NCBI GenBank assembly: GCA_017445405.1
Contig: JAFSUD010000046.1
Coordinates: 1-37,493, forward strand
Reading direction: 5' to 3'
DNA: 37,493 bases
Source of the DNA: Synergistaceae bacterium
Lineage (GTDB): Bacteria; Synergistota; Synergistia; Synergistales; Aminobacteriaceae
The stretch's first letter is position 1, and every line of letters begins with the position of its first letter. Shown one piece after another: positions 1 through 8,584 of the stretch. The notes beneath the pieces are model-generated. The model was not told the origin of the DNA. It searched no databases and saw only the letters and a program-made list of their open reading frames with translations. The translations under genes were made by a program, and so were the position numbers.

Positions 1-138
1 CGTTTCACCGCAATACGGCGGAGGGGCTGAGGCTACATGCAGATGATTGACGCAAGCGGCAAATGAGAATTATCAAGAGCTGCTGAGGAAAGGGGCAGAA
101 CGTTTCACCGCAATACGGCGGAGGGGCTGAGGCTACAT
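1..138. repeat. Two 38-bp direct repeats, 100-bp period
   Basis: Positions 1-38 and 101-138 are identical (beginning CGTTTCACCGCAATACGGCG). The repeat contains a CCGC-N6-GCGG hairpin followed by GGCT. This layout recalls the conserved hairpin in the tail-duplication array at 20.3-20.6 kb. The sequence between the copies includes a short reading frame ATG CAG ATG ATT GAC ... TGA (38-65). The array could be the duplicated 3' end of a gene lying left of the window, but that gene is not visible. Confidence 0.75.
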
Positions 139-167
139 ACACAGGCATATCTAAGTTAGTTAATCAC

Positions 168-195
168 GAGCGGTACTCTGGCAGAAATACCGCTC
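168..195. other. Perfect 8-bp inverted repeat upstream of surface-protein gene
   Basis: GAGCGGTA (168-175) and TACCGCTC (188-195) form a perfect 8-bp stem around a 12-nt loop, about 60 bases before the 256 start. There is no T-tract after it, so a simple intrinsic terminator is unlikely. It could be an operator or an RNA hairpin in the leader. The rest of 139-255 shows only an A+T-rich stretch and the AGGAGGA site at 234-240. Confidence 0.4.
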
Positions 196-255
196 CAAAA
201 TGGGAAAATATATACGCATACCTATTATTAAACAGGAGGAATCAATATTTACATT

Positions 256-3036
256 ATGCTCAAACGATTAATGACGGCAATATTAATCTTGGCCGTTATG
301 TGTCCGGCTTCATGGGGAACTACAGTAGACCCTGATTACAGGTTCAGCCTTTATCAGATCTACCAAGATCTCACGAACAACAACACTTATTCTGACTACC
401 TCTACAGGCTTTACGGCGACGAAACAGACTTTAACTACCAGCTCCGCGAACTTGCAGGAACAAACACCGCAGGCCCTCAGTGGTTCGCAACTATCTACGA
501 GAACTACTACTACAACCTCTACGACGTAGGCGACAACACCGGCAACAGAAGCGTATACCGCAGGACAACCGGAGGCGAGATTCCCGAGATCAGCATCTCA
601 GCAATCGGGAACATCATCGGCGGCTTCAACTTCATGACCCTTGAGGAAAAACAGCCCTATGATTACCGCACTTGGCTCAACGTTTACGACCCATACCCTG
701 ACCCTGTAGAGAGCCTCTGCCTCGTCCTCAAGAACGGCACAGGAGACTTCACTATCGACTTCGGCAACCCTTACGCCTCGCATTTCCCTTACTGGTGGCA
801 CTGGACATTTGCCCCCAATTCAGCAAACTGGTACGACAGAGGACATGTACAGTCAATCAATGAGCCTGCAGTCTTCTGGCTCGACAACGCCAAACGTGAA
901 ATCTGGAAACGCGGTGATGACGGCTACTATACTCAGGAATACACATTCACTATCTCTCATGATCTCAATGCTTCCGGCGACATCCTGAGCAGCTACTACA
1001 CCATCAGCGATACAGAGGGAAATTTAGCCTACAGAACGTCAGGAGATACGCTCATTGACACGGACGGCAACGTGATATACACAGTGTCAGACGCTGAAGT
1101 ATTCACCAGAATCTACAACACTAACAATGCCGCTGACCTCGACATCAACGACCCCGACGGCAACCTTCTCTACAAGGTCGAGTCGGACGGCACGAACGTC
1201 TACATCTGCGAACTCCGGAGCGTCAATGAGTCAGTGAGGATCGACGGCTTCGAGGATTACATGTTCACGTTCATTCCCAGCATTGAGCAGCTCGTGAATC
1301 CCGGCGAGTACTACACTACCAACGTAAATATACGCTCAACTTACGGCAACGATTACGGCAGCACATTAGGCTACATAACCTTCAACCAGAGAGCTGACCT
1401 GATGAGGGGCTACACGCGCTACAGGGAAAACACAACTATTCCGCTGGTCATCGCTAATGTCTATGACGGCAACGCTGCCGATGAGCCGCTGCAGTTCGAC
1501 ATGACGGTTTACGACTCCGAGAATAACAAGACAGCCGAGCACGTAATCAGCCGAGTAAAATTCACGTGGGACGCTCAGGAGGACAAGCCGGATCAGGACT
1601 TGGGGACGTTCTTCATGATACGCAACAGTGCCGACGCAATGCCGACGTATTACCTCGAGACGCAGATAACCAACCGCACAGGCACACGCTACAGGCTTTA
1701 CCGCTATGACATGCTCGGACGAACTACAGGCTTTCAGGAGATTCTCCCTGCACGCTGGAAGTATGACCTCCCTCTGAGTCCTGCAGAACTTCAGCGCGAG
1801 ACTCTCCCTCCGTACTTCCACCTCGACGCACACAGCCAGATAGCTCCCGGACTCGTTACTGTCTATGATCACTCAGTCTACGGCACAGTCAACACAGCGT
1901 ATGATACATATGAATCATTCCAGCTCAGTGAATATGACAGCCCGAACCCCAAAGGCTTAAGGCTGAATTATAAGCGCGTCGGAGGAATGGACATCATAGA
2001 CGGCACAGAGGAGACCATCGGCGGAGTCAGGACACGTGAATTTGTGATGCACTTTGCTGACGTGGTGAACAACGAGGACGAGACAGTCTACGAACTCGAG
2101 AACCTCATGGGCAAGCCTCCGGTGATGACTACTGCGGGCGCATCATTCACTGCAGCAGCTCCATCGCGGGGCAAGGCTACATCTCATGACGTCCCCGTCT
2201 ACATCAACAACTCTGCAATCAACGCCTTCAGATTCTTGAAGCCTGTTCCGGAAGGACTAATCAGCTTCGAGGTCGTCTCGGATGACACAGAGTCAGAAGA
2301 CAGCACTACGCCTTCACCTGAACCTTCAGAGCCGGAGACTCCTGCGCAGGATAACACGCCCTCTGAGAACACGGAGACTGCGGCCTTCAGTGCAGCAGCG
2401 GACACAAAAACTGTGAGCGTTGACATAGCCATTCAGCCCCTCTCAATCAGAATGCGCATTCCCAGAACTAACCAGCTCATCATTGACCACTGGACGGAGT
2501 TCGAGAATGCAGCAACTTCACGGGCACTGTTTGAGGCATTTGCGAGGTACGGGACTGTGTGGCTGAGGTCGGACTCTACGGCAGAGATGGACGCGAATCT
2601 CTTCACGGCAATCAACAACAAGGGCAGCAGAGTCGGAGCGGGAGCAGCGGACTGCGTGAAAGCATTCATCTACGAGGATGAGCTGTTCCTTGACTTCATC
2701 GTGATACTTGCAGACGGGCACAGCAAGAACAACGGCAAGACTGCTTACGTCGAGGTCTTCACTGATGACGGAATACCTTACGTGCTCATAGGCGACGGCA
2801 ACGAAAACGGAGAGTGGGATATGACGTTCTACGTTTCTGCTGCAGGAGAGAACCCGACCCCGAGAGACAACAACTCAGGCAGCAATGACTCGAGCGGAAA
2901 TTCCGGCAACAGCACTAACGGCAACGGCAGCAATGACAGCAACGGAGATTCCGGAGGCGGAGGGGGAGGCTGCAACTTAGGCCTTCTAGGAATGATGAGC
3001 ACGTTAATGTTAATCGGAGTGTTCAGGAAAGCATAA
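256..3036 (+). CDS. Synerg-CTERM surface protein, unknown function
   Basis: This 926-residue exported protein has a Sec signal peptide (positive MLKR start, hydrophobic core, likely cut after SWG near residue 21). A long body follows that is rich in Tyr, Asp, Asn and Thr, then a Pro/Ser/Glu linker near residues 680-715, then a Gly/Ser/Asn linker. The end is a run of Gly plus CN, one hydrophobic helix and a basic RKA terminus. That ending is the layout of the Synerg-CTERM sorting signal, so the mature protein is probably processed and anchored at the cell surface. I recognise no catalytic domain in the body. AGGAGGA at 234-240 lies 15 nt before the ATG, a long spacing seen at several genes here. 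A signal peptide begins directly at this ATG, which supports the start. Confidence 0.85.
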   Translation: MLKRLMTAILILAVMCPASWGTTVDPDYRFSLYQIYQDLTNNNTYSDYLYRLYGDETDFNYQLRELAGTNTAGPQWFATIYENYYYNLYDVGDNTGNRSVYRRTTGGEIPEISISAIGNIIGGFNFMTLEEKQPYDYRTWLNVYDPYPDPVESLCLVLKNGTGDFTIDFGNPYASHFPYWWHWTFAPNSANWYDRGHVQSINEPAVFWLDNAKREIWKRGDDGYYTQEYTFTISHDLNASGDILSSYYTISDTEGNLAYRTSGDTLIDTDGNVIYTVSDAEVFTRIYNTNNAADLDINDPDGNLLYKVESDGTNVYICELRSVNESVRIDGFEDYMFTFIPSIEQLVNPGEYYTTNVNIRSTYGNDYGSTLGYITFNQRADLMRGYTRYRENTTIPLVIANVYDGNAADEPLQFDMTVYDSENNKTAEHVISRVKFTWDAQEDKPDQDLGTFFMIRNSADAMPTYYLETQITNRTGTRYRLYRYDMLGRTTGFQEILPARWKYDLPLSPAELQRETLPPYFHLDAHSQIAPGLVTVYDHSVYGTVNTAYDTYESFQLSEYDSPNPKGLRLNYKRVGGMDIIDGTEETIGGVRTREFVMHFADVVNNEDETVYELENLMGKPPVMTTAGASFTAAAPSRGKATSHDVPVYINNSAINAFRFLKPVPEGLISFEVVSDDTESEDSTTPSPEPSEPETPAQDNTPSENTETAAFSAAADTKTVSVDIAIQPLSIRMRIPRTNQLIIDHWTEFENAATSRALFEAFARYGTVWLRSDSTAEMDANLFTAINNKGSRVGAGAADCVKAFIYEDELFLDFIVILADGHSKNNGKTAYVEVFTDDGIPYVLIGDGNENGEWDMTFYVSAAGENPTPRDNNSGSNDSSGNSGNSTNGNGSNDSNGDSGGGGGGCNLGLLGMMSTLMLIGVFRKA

Positions 3037-3044
3037 GAGATAAG

Positions 3045-3081
3045 AAATCCCCTCAGCTCACAAACTGGGGGGATATTATTA
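3045..3081. terminator. Hairpin between convergent genes
   Basis: ATCCCC (3047-3052) pairs with GGGGAT (3069-3074) around a 16-nt loop and is followed by ATTATTATT. It lies between the converging surface-protein and aspartate-kinase genes and could stop transcription of the plus-strand gene. The T-tract is imperfect. Confidence 0.5.
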
Positions 3082-4392
3082 TTCTGTTACAAAGATGCGG
3101 TAGATTGACCTGATTGCGCGTTCAAAGTCCTCATTCAGCACACCAACTATGATATTAAGCTCGCTCGCTCCCTGATCTATCATTCTCACATTTATTCTCT
3201 CGTCAGCAAGCGCACGGAATATCTTTGCTGCCGTCCCTGTCTGAGACTTCATGCTTCTTCCGACAACTGCAATTAACGCTATCCCCGACTCGACTTCAAG
3301 AGACTCAGGCTCTACAAACTTTGCTATCCGTGATAACACTTCCTGCTCATGCTCGATGAATCTGCTCTCCTGAACTATCACCGTCATTGTGTCTATCCCT
3401 GAAGGCATGTGCTCTATAGGAATGCTGTTTTCCTCGAAGCACTGCACAACTTTTCTGTAAAAGTCAGGCTGTGAATGCATGAGGTCTTTTGCGATGATGA
3501 TTGAGCAGAAGTCCTTGCGTCCTGCTATTCCGGTGATGCCGTACTTTGAGCGTCGCGCTGTGTTCCTGACAATCCACGTGCCGGGATCGTCGGGCTTGTT
3601 GGTGTTGCGGATGTTGATGGGGATTCCTGCAGACTTCACAGGGAAAATTGCGTCCTCGTGCATTACGCTCGCTCCCATGTAGGCAAGCTCCCGCAGTTCC
3701 TTGTAGGTGATGTTCCTGATTACTGAGGGATTGTCGACAACGTGAGGGTCTGCTCTGAGGAGGCCTGATACGTCCGTCCAGTTCTCGTAGACTCCTGCTC
3801 TGCTGGCACGCGCAACGATCGAGCCTGTGATGTCGCTTCCTCCGCGAGAAAACGTCCTCACTCTGCCGTCAGACCCCGAGCCGTAGAATCCGGGAATCAC
3901 TGCGCAAGGGCAGCCCTCGAGTCTCGGAGCGAGCACCGAGTCGGTCTTGGCCTGATCGAAGTTTCCGGAGTCGTCAAAGAATATCACCTCTGCTGCGTCA
4001 ATGAACTCATACCCCAAGTAGTCAGCCATGATTAACCCGTTCAGGTATTCTCCGCGCGAGGCCGTGTAGTCCTTCTCAGGCTCATTGAGGAGCTTTACCT
4101 CTATTGCGTTGAAGGCTTCTTCGAGTGAGAGAGAGAGTCCGAGTCCGTGAATTATCCCGTTGTACCTGTCCTTGATGAGGGAGAACGCCTCGTGAAAATC
4201 TTCACCCTTCACCGCAAGTTCGTAGCACTTATAGAGCAGATCCGTAATCTTTGTGTCTGCGCTGTCTCTCTTGCCGGGAGCAGAAGGCACAACGTAGACT
4301 CTGGACTTGTCAGCACGGATTATCTCCCCGGCTTTCTGGAACTGTCCGGCAGAAGCTAACGAACTCCCGCCGAACTTCACTACCTTCTTCAT
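3079..4392 (-). CDS. lysC: Aspartate kinase
   Basis: This enzyme phosphorylates aspartate in the first step toward lysine, threonine and methionine. The 437-residue protein opens with the nucleotide-binding signature KFGGSSLA (about residues 6-13) and contains the substrate loop SRGGSDITGS near residue 185. The last 150 residues form two ACT regulatory domains, the usual site of amino-acid feedback. It is monofunctional, without a fused homoserine dehydrogenase. Its ATG overlaps the hom stop codon by one base (TGATG), so translation is probably coupled. It is the last gene of asd-hom-lysC. The family call is secure; which amino acid inhibits it cannot be read from the sequence. Confidence 0.95.
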   Translation of the reverse strand: MKKVVKFGGSSLASAGQFQKAGEIIRADKSRVYVVPSAPGKRDSADTKITDLLYKCYELAVKGEDFHEAFSLIKDRYNGIIHGLGLSLSLEEAFNAIEVKLLNEPEKDYTASRGEYLNGLIMADYLGYEFIDAAEVIFFDDSGNFDQAKTDSVLAPRLEGCPCAVIPGFYGSGSDGRVRTFSRGGSDITGSIVARASRAGVYENWTDVSGLLRADPHVVDNPSVIRNITYKELRELAYMGASVMHEDAIFPVKSAGIPINIRNTNKPDDPGTWIVRNTARRSKYGITGIAGRKDFCSIIIAKDLMHSQPDFYRKVVQCFEENSIPIEHMPSGIDTMTVIVQESRFIEHEQEVLSRIAKFVEPESLEVESGIALIAVVGRSMKSQTGTAAKIFRALADERINVRMIDQGASELNIIVGVLNEDFERAIRSIYRIFVTE

Positions 4393-5411
4393 CAGGCTAA
4401 CACCCGGAACTTCTCACCTGCAGGCTTGGCCGGTGGCTCTGAGACTTCCGCAGGCTCAAGATCCGCAAAGCAGTTAGGAATATTGCGCCCTATGTTCTTT
4501 GCGCACTCGATTACGTCGCTGACTACTGCGCTAGCTGTCGGGAGCTTTCCTGCACCGCGCCCGTAGAACATGAGGTTATCTACCTGAGTCCCGTGAACCA
4601 TGATTCCGTTGAACACGTCGTTGACTCCGTAAAGCGGACTCGTCTGGGGCACAAGGTACGGCGCAACGTTCACAGAGTTCTTCTCAGCGTCATAGACTCC
4701 GAGCAGCTTTATTGACATTCCGCGGGACTCTGCCATCGCGAAATCTTCAGGCGTGATGTTCGTGATGCCCTCACATGCTACCTGTTCATAGGAGTACTTT
4801 TTCCCGGACACTAGGGACGCAAGAATCGCTATTTTGCGGGCTGTGTCGTGCCCCTCAACATCCGCTGCAGGGTTGCGTTCTGCAAAGCCCTTCTCCTGTG
4901 CCTCACGTAATGCCGTCGCGAAATCCTTACCCGCCTTCATATTGGTGAGTATGTAGTTGCATGTGCCGTTCAGGATTCCAGCAATGAGGGTGATTTTCTC
5001 GTGCGCGCATGACTCACGGAGAGGACGGATTATCGGGATGCCTCCTCCGACGCTCGCCTCAAAAAGGTAGCTGCAGTTATGCTCGCGGGCTATTGCGCTG
5101 AGTTCCACACCGTAAGCGTCAACAAGTTCTTTGTTGGAGGAGCACACAGAGATTCCGCGCTCTAGGGCTAAGTGAGTGTAGGTGTATGCGGGTTCTTTTC
5201 CGCCCATCGTCTCGCAGACTACCTTAACGTCGGGGTCATTCACTATTACGTTGATGTCGTTCACAACTCCGGGAATGTCCCTGATGTCGAGAATGTATTT
5301 CACGTGAAGAGTATCACCGAGAACGCGCTTTATCTCCGCAGAGTTCTTCTCGATTACCTCGCCGACTCCGCTGCCTATATTTCCGTAACCTAAGATAGCA
5401 ACATTTATCAT
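4392..5411 (-). CDS. hom: Homoserine dehydrogenase, short form without ACT domain
   Basis: This enzyme reduces aspartate semialdehyde to homoserine with NAD(P)H. The 339-residue protein starts with the Rossmann motif GYGNIGSGVG (residues 8-17) and carries ASVGGGIPI and NGTCNYIL of the substrate domain. The catalytic-lysine segment ADVEGHDTARK lies near residue 190. Many bacterial enzymes are about 430 residues because of a C-terminal ACT domain. This one ends about where that domain would begin, so threonine feedback through it is not expected. The gene sits two bases after the asd stop and overlaps lysC by one base. Confidence 0.95.
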   Translation of the reverse strand: MINVAILGYGNIGSGVGEVIEKNSAEIKRVLGDTLHVKYILDIRDIPGVVNDINVIVNDPDVKVVCETMGGKEPAYTYTHLALERGISVCSSNKELVDAYGVELSAIAREHNCSYLFEASVGGGIPIIRPLRESCAHEKITLIAGILNGTCNYILTNMKAGKDFATALREAQEKGFAERNPAADVEGHDTARKIAILASLVSGKKYSYEQVACEGITNITPEDFAMAESRGMSIKLLGVYDAEKNSVNVAPYLVPQTSPLYGVNDVFNGIMVHGTQVDNLMFYGRGAGKLPTASAVVSDVIECAKNIGRNIPNCFADLEPAEVSEPPAKPAGEKFRVLA

Positions 5412-5413
5412 GA

Positions 5414-6502
5414 CTATTTCGCCTCTATGTACTTCATGTGAGCCAAAAGTTCAGCGCACTCAACTGCTCCGCCTGCTGCACCCCGCAACGTGTTGTGCGA
5501 GAGGCCGATAAATTTCCAGTCGTAGATGTTATCCGGACGGAGTCTGCCTATCGTTACGCCCATACCTCCGCCGAAGTTCACATCCAGTGCTACCTGCGGA
5601 CGGTTGTCTTCCTCAAGGTACTTGATGAACTGTTCGGGTGCTGTGGGGAGCTTGGCCTGCTGGGGGATTCCTGCAAACGCATTCAGCTTCTCGACTAAGA
5701 CCTCTTTGCTGGGAGGAGCTTTGCGGAACTTCACGAAGGCTGCTGCTGTGTGTCCGTAGAGGACGGGGATTCTGACGCACTGCGCAGAGATTACGGGCGA
5801 TGTCGCGGGGACGATCTGGCCGTTCTCGATGTGTCCGAAGATTCGCAGAGGCTCTTTCTCGGACTTCTCCTCTTCTCCGCCTATGTAGGGAATAACATTG
5901 CCGACCATTTCCGGCCAAGTGCTGAAGTTCTTTCCTGCACCGCTGATTGCCTGATAGGTCGTTACGATGGCCTCGTAAGGTTCGTACTCTCTCCATGCTG
6001 CGAACGCCGGAGCATATGACTGAATCGAGCAGTTAGGCTTTACCGCAATGAAGCCGCGTGATGTTCCGAGACGCTTTCTCTGTGAGGCTATGACCTCTGC
6101 GTGTTCGGGGTTAATCTCGGGAATTATCATCGGTACGTCGGGAGTCCACCTGTGAGCTGAGTTGTTGGACACGACGGGAGTCTCGGCTCTGGCGTAATCT
6201 TCCTCTATGGCCTTAATCTCGTCCTTCGTCATGTTCACAGCACTGAACACGAAATCTACACTGCCAGCAATGCCTTTTACGTCGTTCACGTCATCAAGCA
6301 CCATGCTCTTCACGTTCTCTGGGATAGGCTCATCAAGCAGCCATCTTCCGGCCATAGCTTCCTCGTAAGTCTTGCCCTTGCTGTTGGGAGAGGCAGCTAT
6401 TACCTTGACATCAAACCACGGGTGATTGTGAAGTATCTGAATAAATCTCTGTCCTACCATGCCTGTTGCGCCTAAGACACCGACGCGTAATTTCTTCTGC
6501 AA
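5414..6502 (-). CDS. asd: Aspartate-semialdehyde dehydrogenase
   Basis: This enzyme reduces aspartyl phosphate to aspartate semialdehyde. The protein starts with MQKKLRVGVLGATGMVGQRF-type sequence, with the GATGMVGQ nucleotide loop. It contains the active-site cysteine in KPNCSIQS and a GHTAAAFVKF segment. The layout matches the archaeal/yeast-type branch rather than the E. coli Asd branch. I chose a TTG start at 6502 because AGGAAG (6513-6518) lies 10 nt upstream and the Rossmann strand begins at once (362 residues). An ATG at 6553 would add 17 residues that look non-conserved. First gene of asd-hom-lysC. Confidence 0.93.
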   Translation of the reverse strand: MQKKLRVGVLGATGMVGQRFIQILHNHPWFDVKVIAASPNSKGKTYEEAMAGRWLLDEPIPENVKSMVLDDVNDVKGIAGSVDFVFSAVNMTKDEIKAIEEDYARAETPVVSNNSAHRWTPDVPMIIPEINPEHAEVIASQRKRLGTSRGFIAVKPNCSIQSYAPAFAAWREYEPYEAIVTTYQAISGAGKNFSTWPEMVGNVIPYIGGEEEKSEKEPLRIFGHIENGQIVPATSPVISAQCVRIPVLYGHTAAAFVKFRKAPPSKEVLVEKLNAFAGIPQQAKLPTAPEQFIKYLEEDNRPQVALDVNFGGGMGVTIGRLRPDNIYDWKFIGLSHNTLRGAAGGAVECAELLAHMKYIEAK

Positions 6503-6545
6503 AGTTAATTCACTTCCTGCTGAAAATTTCCGAATAGTATACCAT

Positions 6546-6958
6546 TGACGCAAAGCCCTATTTCATGCTAAGTATCTCAATGCAGAAATCCCAGAATGCT
6601 TTATTGTCGATACGCATAACTATCTGTGCCTTGTTCACTCCTTCAGGAAAGCCTACGCCTTTTGCCATGTCGTTATGGTCGTTCTGTGCCCATGTTACTG
6701 CACGGCCTGAATTTATGCCCGGCGTTGCGTCTACTGTAATATAGCGTTCCTGACGACTCAAAGCCTTACCTCATGCTAAGCATCCCAATGCAGAAATCCC
6801 AGAACGCTTTATTGTCAACACGCATAACTATCTGTGCCCTGTTCACTCCTTCGGGAAAGCCTATACCTTTTGCCATGTCGTTATGGTCGTTCTGTGCCCA
6901 CGTTACTGCACGGCCTGAATTTATGCCAGGCGTGGTGTCCACTGTTATGTAGCGTTCC
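6546..6958. repeat. 208-bp tandem repeat covering gene 3' end
   Basis: The unit at about 6546-6750 is repeated at about 6751-6958. Matching landmarks such as GCTAAG (6567 and 6775) set the period at 208 bases. Each unit carries the last codons of the nucleoside hydrolase, its stop and a short GGCTTTG(A/C)GTC trailer. Confidence 0.85.
6558..6761 (-). pseudogene. Duplicated 3' tail of the nucleoside hydrolase gene
   Basis: This 67-codon frame repeats the last 64 residues of the neighbouring nucleoside hydrolase. There are only seven amino-acid differences, mostly conservative, including the stretch INSGRAVTWAQNDHNDMAKG. The two DNA copies are in tandem with a 208-bp period. The copy starts at TTG (6761), and the end of the upstream gene supplies a purine-rich GAGGTAAGG just before it, so the tail could be translated by coupling. 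It lacks the catalytic Asp cluster and cannot be an active hydrolase alone. It is the same kind of tail duplication as at 11.6, 18.1, 20.3 and 24.0 kb. Confidence 0.8.
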
Positions 6959-7875
6959 TGAAGGTCGGTGATGAGTTCGGGACGGAGAAACACTGCAGGC
7001 ACTACGACATCCCAGACGTAATTTGCAGAATTAGAGGTAAATGTTCTTTCCTGAGAGAGTATTAATTTCGTTATAGCGTTAGGCTCTTTCTCCGCAAGAC
7101 GTTCATAGAATGCAGGTGTGATTATTATCTGGCGGGCTAAATCATCTGGAACAACAATTTGACTCTTCCACTTTGCAGCAAGACAGAATTTTATTGCGTC
7201 AGGGTCATAGTACCAGTTTATCTCTGCAGCCGGTGTAGCATTTCCGGGAATGTCAATATCTCCTCCCATGTAGATTATTCCGGCAGCTTCCTCAGCAAGT
7301 GCAGGGTATTTCTTCAGGGCATGAGCAATATTCGTAGCTCCTCCGACAGCCATAATCGTTACTTCTCCCGGATTAGCCTTCACGCTCCCGATGATGAAGT
7401 CCCACGCAGGAAGTTCCTTAGCCCTCGTCTCAGGGTAACCGAATAGCGGCTCGGTGTTCAGCTTGAGGTAATCTCTCGGACGTGCTGAAATGTCAGCGAA
7501 ATCATCCCGCGAGAAGTCCCAGTATGCACCGCAGAAGTTAGGCATTCCGTAGAGTCTCGCTTCCCTGCGCATGTCCCTGAATCCTGCAAGAGGTTCATCT
7601 GTCCCTTGATACACTGGAATATCTGATCTGCCTATGAGTTCGAGCTGACGGAGAGCTGCTGCTGTAGCTTCAGGAGCAAACACATTCCCGCCGGTTGTCG
7701 TTACGCCGAGAAGTTCGAGCATTCCTGCCTTGTCCGCCTGAGCGAGCATGAACATAGCCAGAGCATCATCATTGAGATATGCCATATCGGTATCAAGAAT
7801 AACTTTACGGGCTGCTTCTCCTGCTCCTGCTGACACACACAACGCTATAACTGCAGCAATAATTTTTCTGTTCAT
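6766..7875 (-). CDS. Exported nucleoside hydrolase (IUNH family)
   Basis: Members of this family hydrolyse the N-glycosidic bond of nucleosides to give ribose and a base. The 369-residue protein has a signal peptide (MNRKIIAAVIALCVSAGAGEA), so it probably acts outside the cytoplasm in nucleoside scavenging. The calcium/ribose-binding cluster reads DTDMAYLNDDALA (Asp 28, 30, 36, 37), the same spacing as the DTDMGNDVDDA form of the family. A second acidic/amide segment DHNDMAKG is near the C terminus. GGAGG at 7883-7887 precedes the ATG. The last 64 codons are duplicated just downstream. Family assignment is firm; substrate preference is unknown. Confidence 0.9.
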   Translation of the reverse strand: MNRKIIAAVIALCVSAGAGEAARKVILDTDMAYLNDDALAMFMLAQADKAGMLELLGVTTTGGNVFAPEATAAALRQLELIGRSDIPVYQGTDEPLAGFRDMRREARLYGMPNFCGAYWDFSRDDFADISARPRDYLKLNTEPLFGYPETRAKELPAWDFIIGSVKANPGEVTIMAVGGATNIAHALKKYPALAEEAAGIIYMGGDIDIPGNATPAAEINWYYDPDAIKFCLAAKWKSQIVVPDDLARQIIITPAFYERLAEKEPNAITKLILSQERTFTSNSANYVWDVVVPAVFLRPELITDLQERYITVDTTPGINSGRAVTWAQNDHNDMAKGIGFPEGVNRAQIVMRVDNKAFWDFCIGMLSMR

Positions 7876-7905
7876 GATTAATCCTCCACAACAAAATTTT
7901 TGCAG

Positions 7906-7914
7906 AGTATATCA
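7906..7914 (-). promoter_or_regulatory. Extended -10 promoter for nucleoside hydrolase
   Basis: On the minus strand, TGATATACT is a good extended -10 (TGN-TATACT; hexamer at 7906-7911), about 30 bases before the start codon. No convincing -35 is seen at 16-18 nt. It lies back to back with the plus-strand promoter of the EIIA gene. Confidence 0.5.
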
Positions 7915-7943
7915 CTGACATTGAGGGACTTTCGGGCTATACT
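7915..7943 (+). promoter_or_regulatory. Sigma-70-type promoter for EIIA gene
   Basis: CTGACA (7915-7920) and TATACT (7938-7943) are separated by exactly 17 bases, near consensus for a housekeeping promoter. The start codon is about 50 bases downstream with AAGGAG at 7980-7985. Confidence 0.65.
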
Positions 7944-7994
7944 ATTCACCATTCACGTATACCCGCAATCTTTAAACGCAAAGGAGTAATAATC

Positions 7995-8495
7995 ATGCCG
8001 TTGTTCAGCTTTACCAAGAAGACACCCGCTCCAGTAGTTTACCCTGCAGAGTTAGGCGCGCCGGTTGCCGGAGACTTTGTGCCCATGTCCGAACTCAAGG
8101 ACGAAGCGTTTTCCGGAGGAGCATTAGGCCAGTGCATCGGAGTCAAGCCCGCTGACGGGAACATCTGCGCACCCATTGACGGAGTAGTCTCTGAAGTTAC
8201 CGAGACAGCTCACGCGTTAGTCATTCAGGCCGGAGAGATCGAGATTCTGATTCACGCAGGAGTCCACACAGTCAACATGAAGGGCGAAGGCTTCAAGAGT
8301 CATGTGAAGCTCGGCCAAGTAGTCAGGCGCGGAGAAAATGTGCTCACAATGGACTTGTGGAAGGTCAGAAATGCGGGTTATGACGACACCGTAATAATGG
8401 CCGTGTCCAACAGCAAGGATTTCGCGAAAGTCGAGAGCATATTCACCGGCAAGAAGGTTAATGCAGGAGACGGAGTTCTGAAGGTCAGCAAGTAG
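7995..8495 (+). CDS. crr: PTS glucose-type EIIA component (Crr-like)
   Basis: EIIA(Glc) accepts a phosphoryl group from HPr and passes it to a sugar EIIB, and can regulate other transporters. The 166-residue protein has the full single-domain fold of the family. The two active-site histidines are in TETAHALVIQ (His73) and ILIHAGVHTV (His87). The N terminus has a short extra lead before YPAELGAPV. No HPr, EI or EIIBC gene is nearby. The next gene downstream is a citrate-type transporter fusion with its own likely promoter, so a regulatory rather than sugar-specific role is possible, but that is inference. Confidence 0.9.
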   Translation: MPLFSFTKKTPAPVVYPAELGAPVAGDFVPMSELKDEAFSGGALGQCIGVKPADGNICAPIDGVVSEVTETAHALVIQAGEIEILIHAGVHTVNMKGEGFKSHVKLGQVVRRGENVLTMDLWKVRNAGYDDTVIMAVSNSKDFAKVESIFTGKKVNAGDGVLKVSK

Positions 8496-8531
8496 CGCAT
8501 TTTTCTGAATGTCAGCTAAGAATTTATCCGC

Positions 8532-8537
8532 TATAAT
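8532..8537 (+). promoter_or_regulatory. -10 element upstream of transporter fusion
   Basis: A perfect TATAAT lies in the 89-base gap between the EIIA gene and the transporter fusion, 48 bases before the GTG/ATG region. The -35 is weak (TGTCAG at 16 nt). GGAGGT at 8571-8576 is the ribosome-binding site for the GTG start at 8585. Confidence 0.5.
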
Positions 8538-8584
8538 TAGCTGCACCCAATCATTCATTATTATTCATAGGAGGTAAAACTATC

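Noticed and set aside
1366..1872. Long antisense frame inside the first surface-protein gene
   Set aside because: Shadow of a G+C-rich coding strand; no ribosome-binding site or domain.
3045..6502. Lysine or threonine riboswitch controlling the aspartate operon
   Set aside because: The leader before asd is short and shows no riboswitch-like structure.
6503..6553. ATG at 6553 as the asd start
   Set aside because: A TTG at 6502 has a well-placed ribosome-binding site and puts the Rossmann fold at the N terminus; the extra 17 residues look unrelated.
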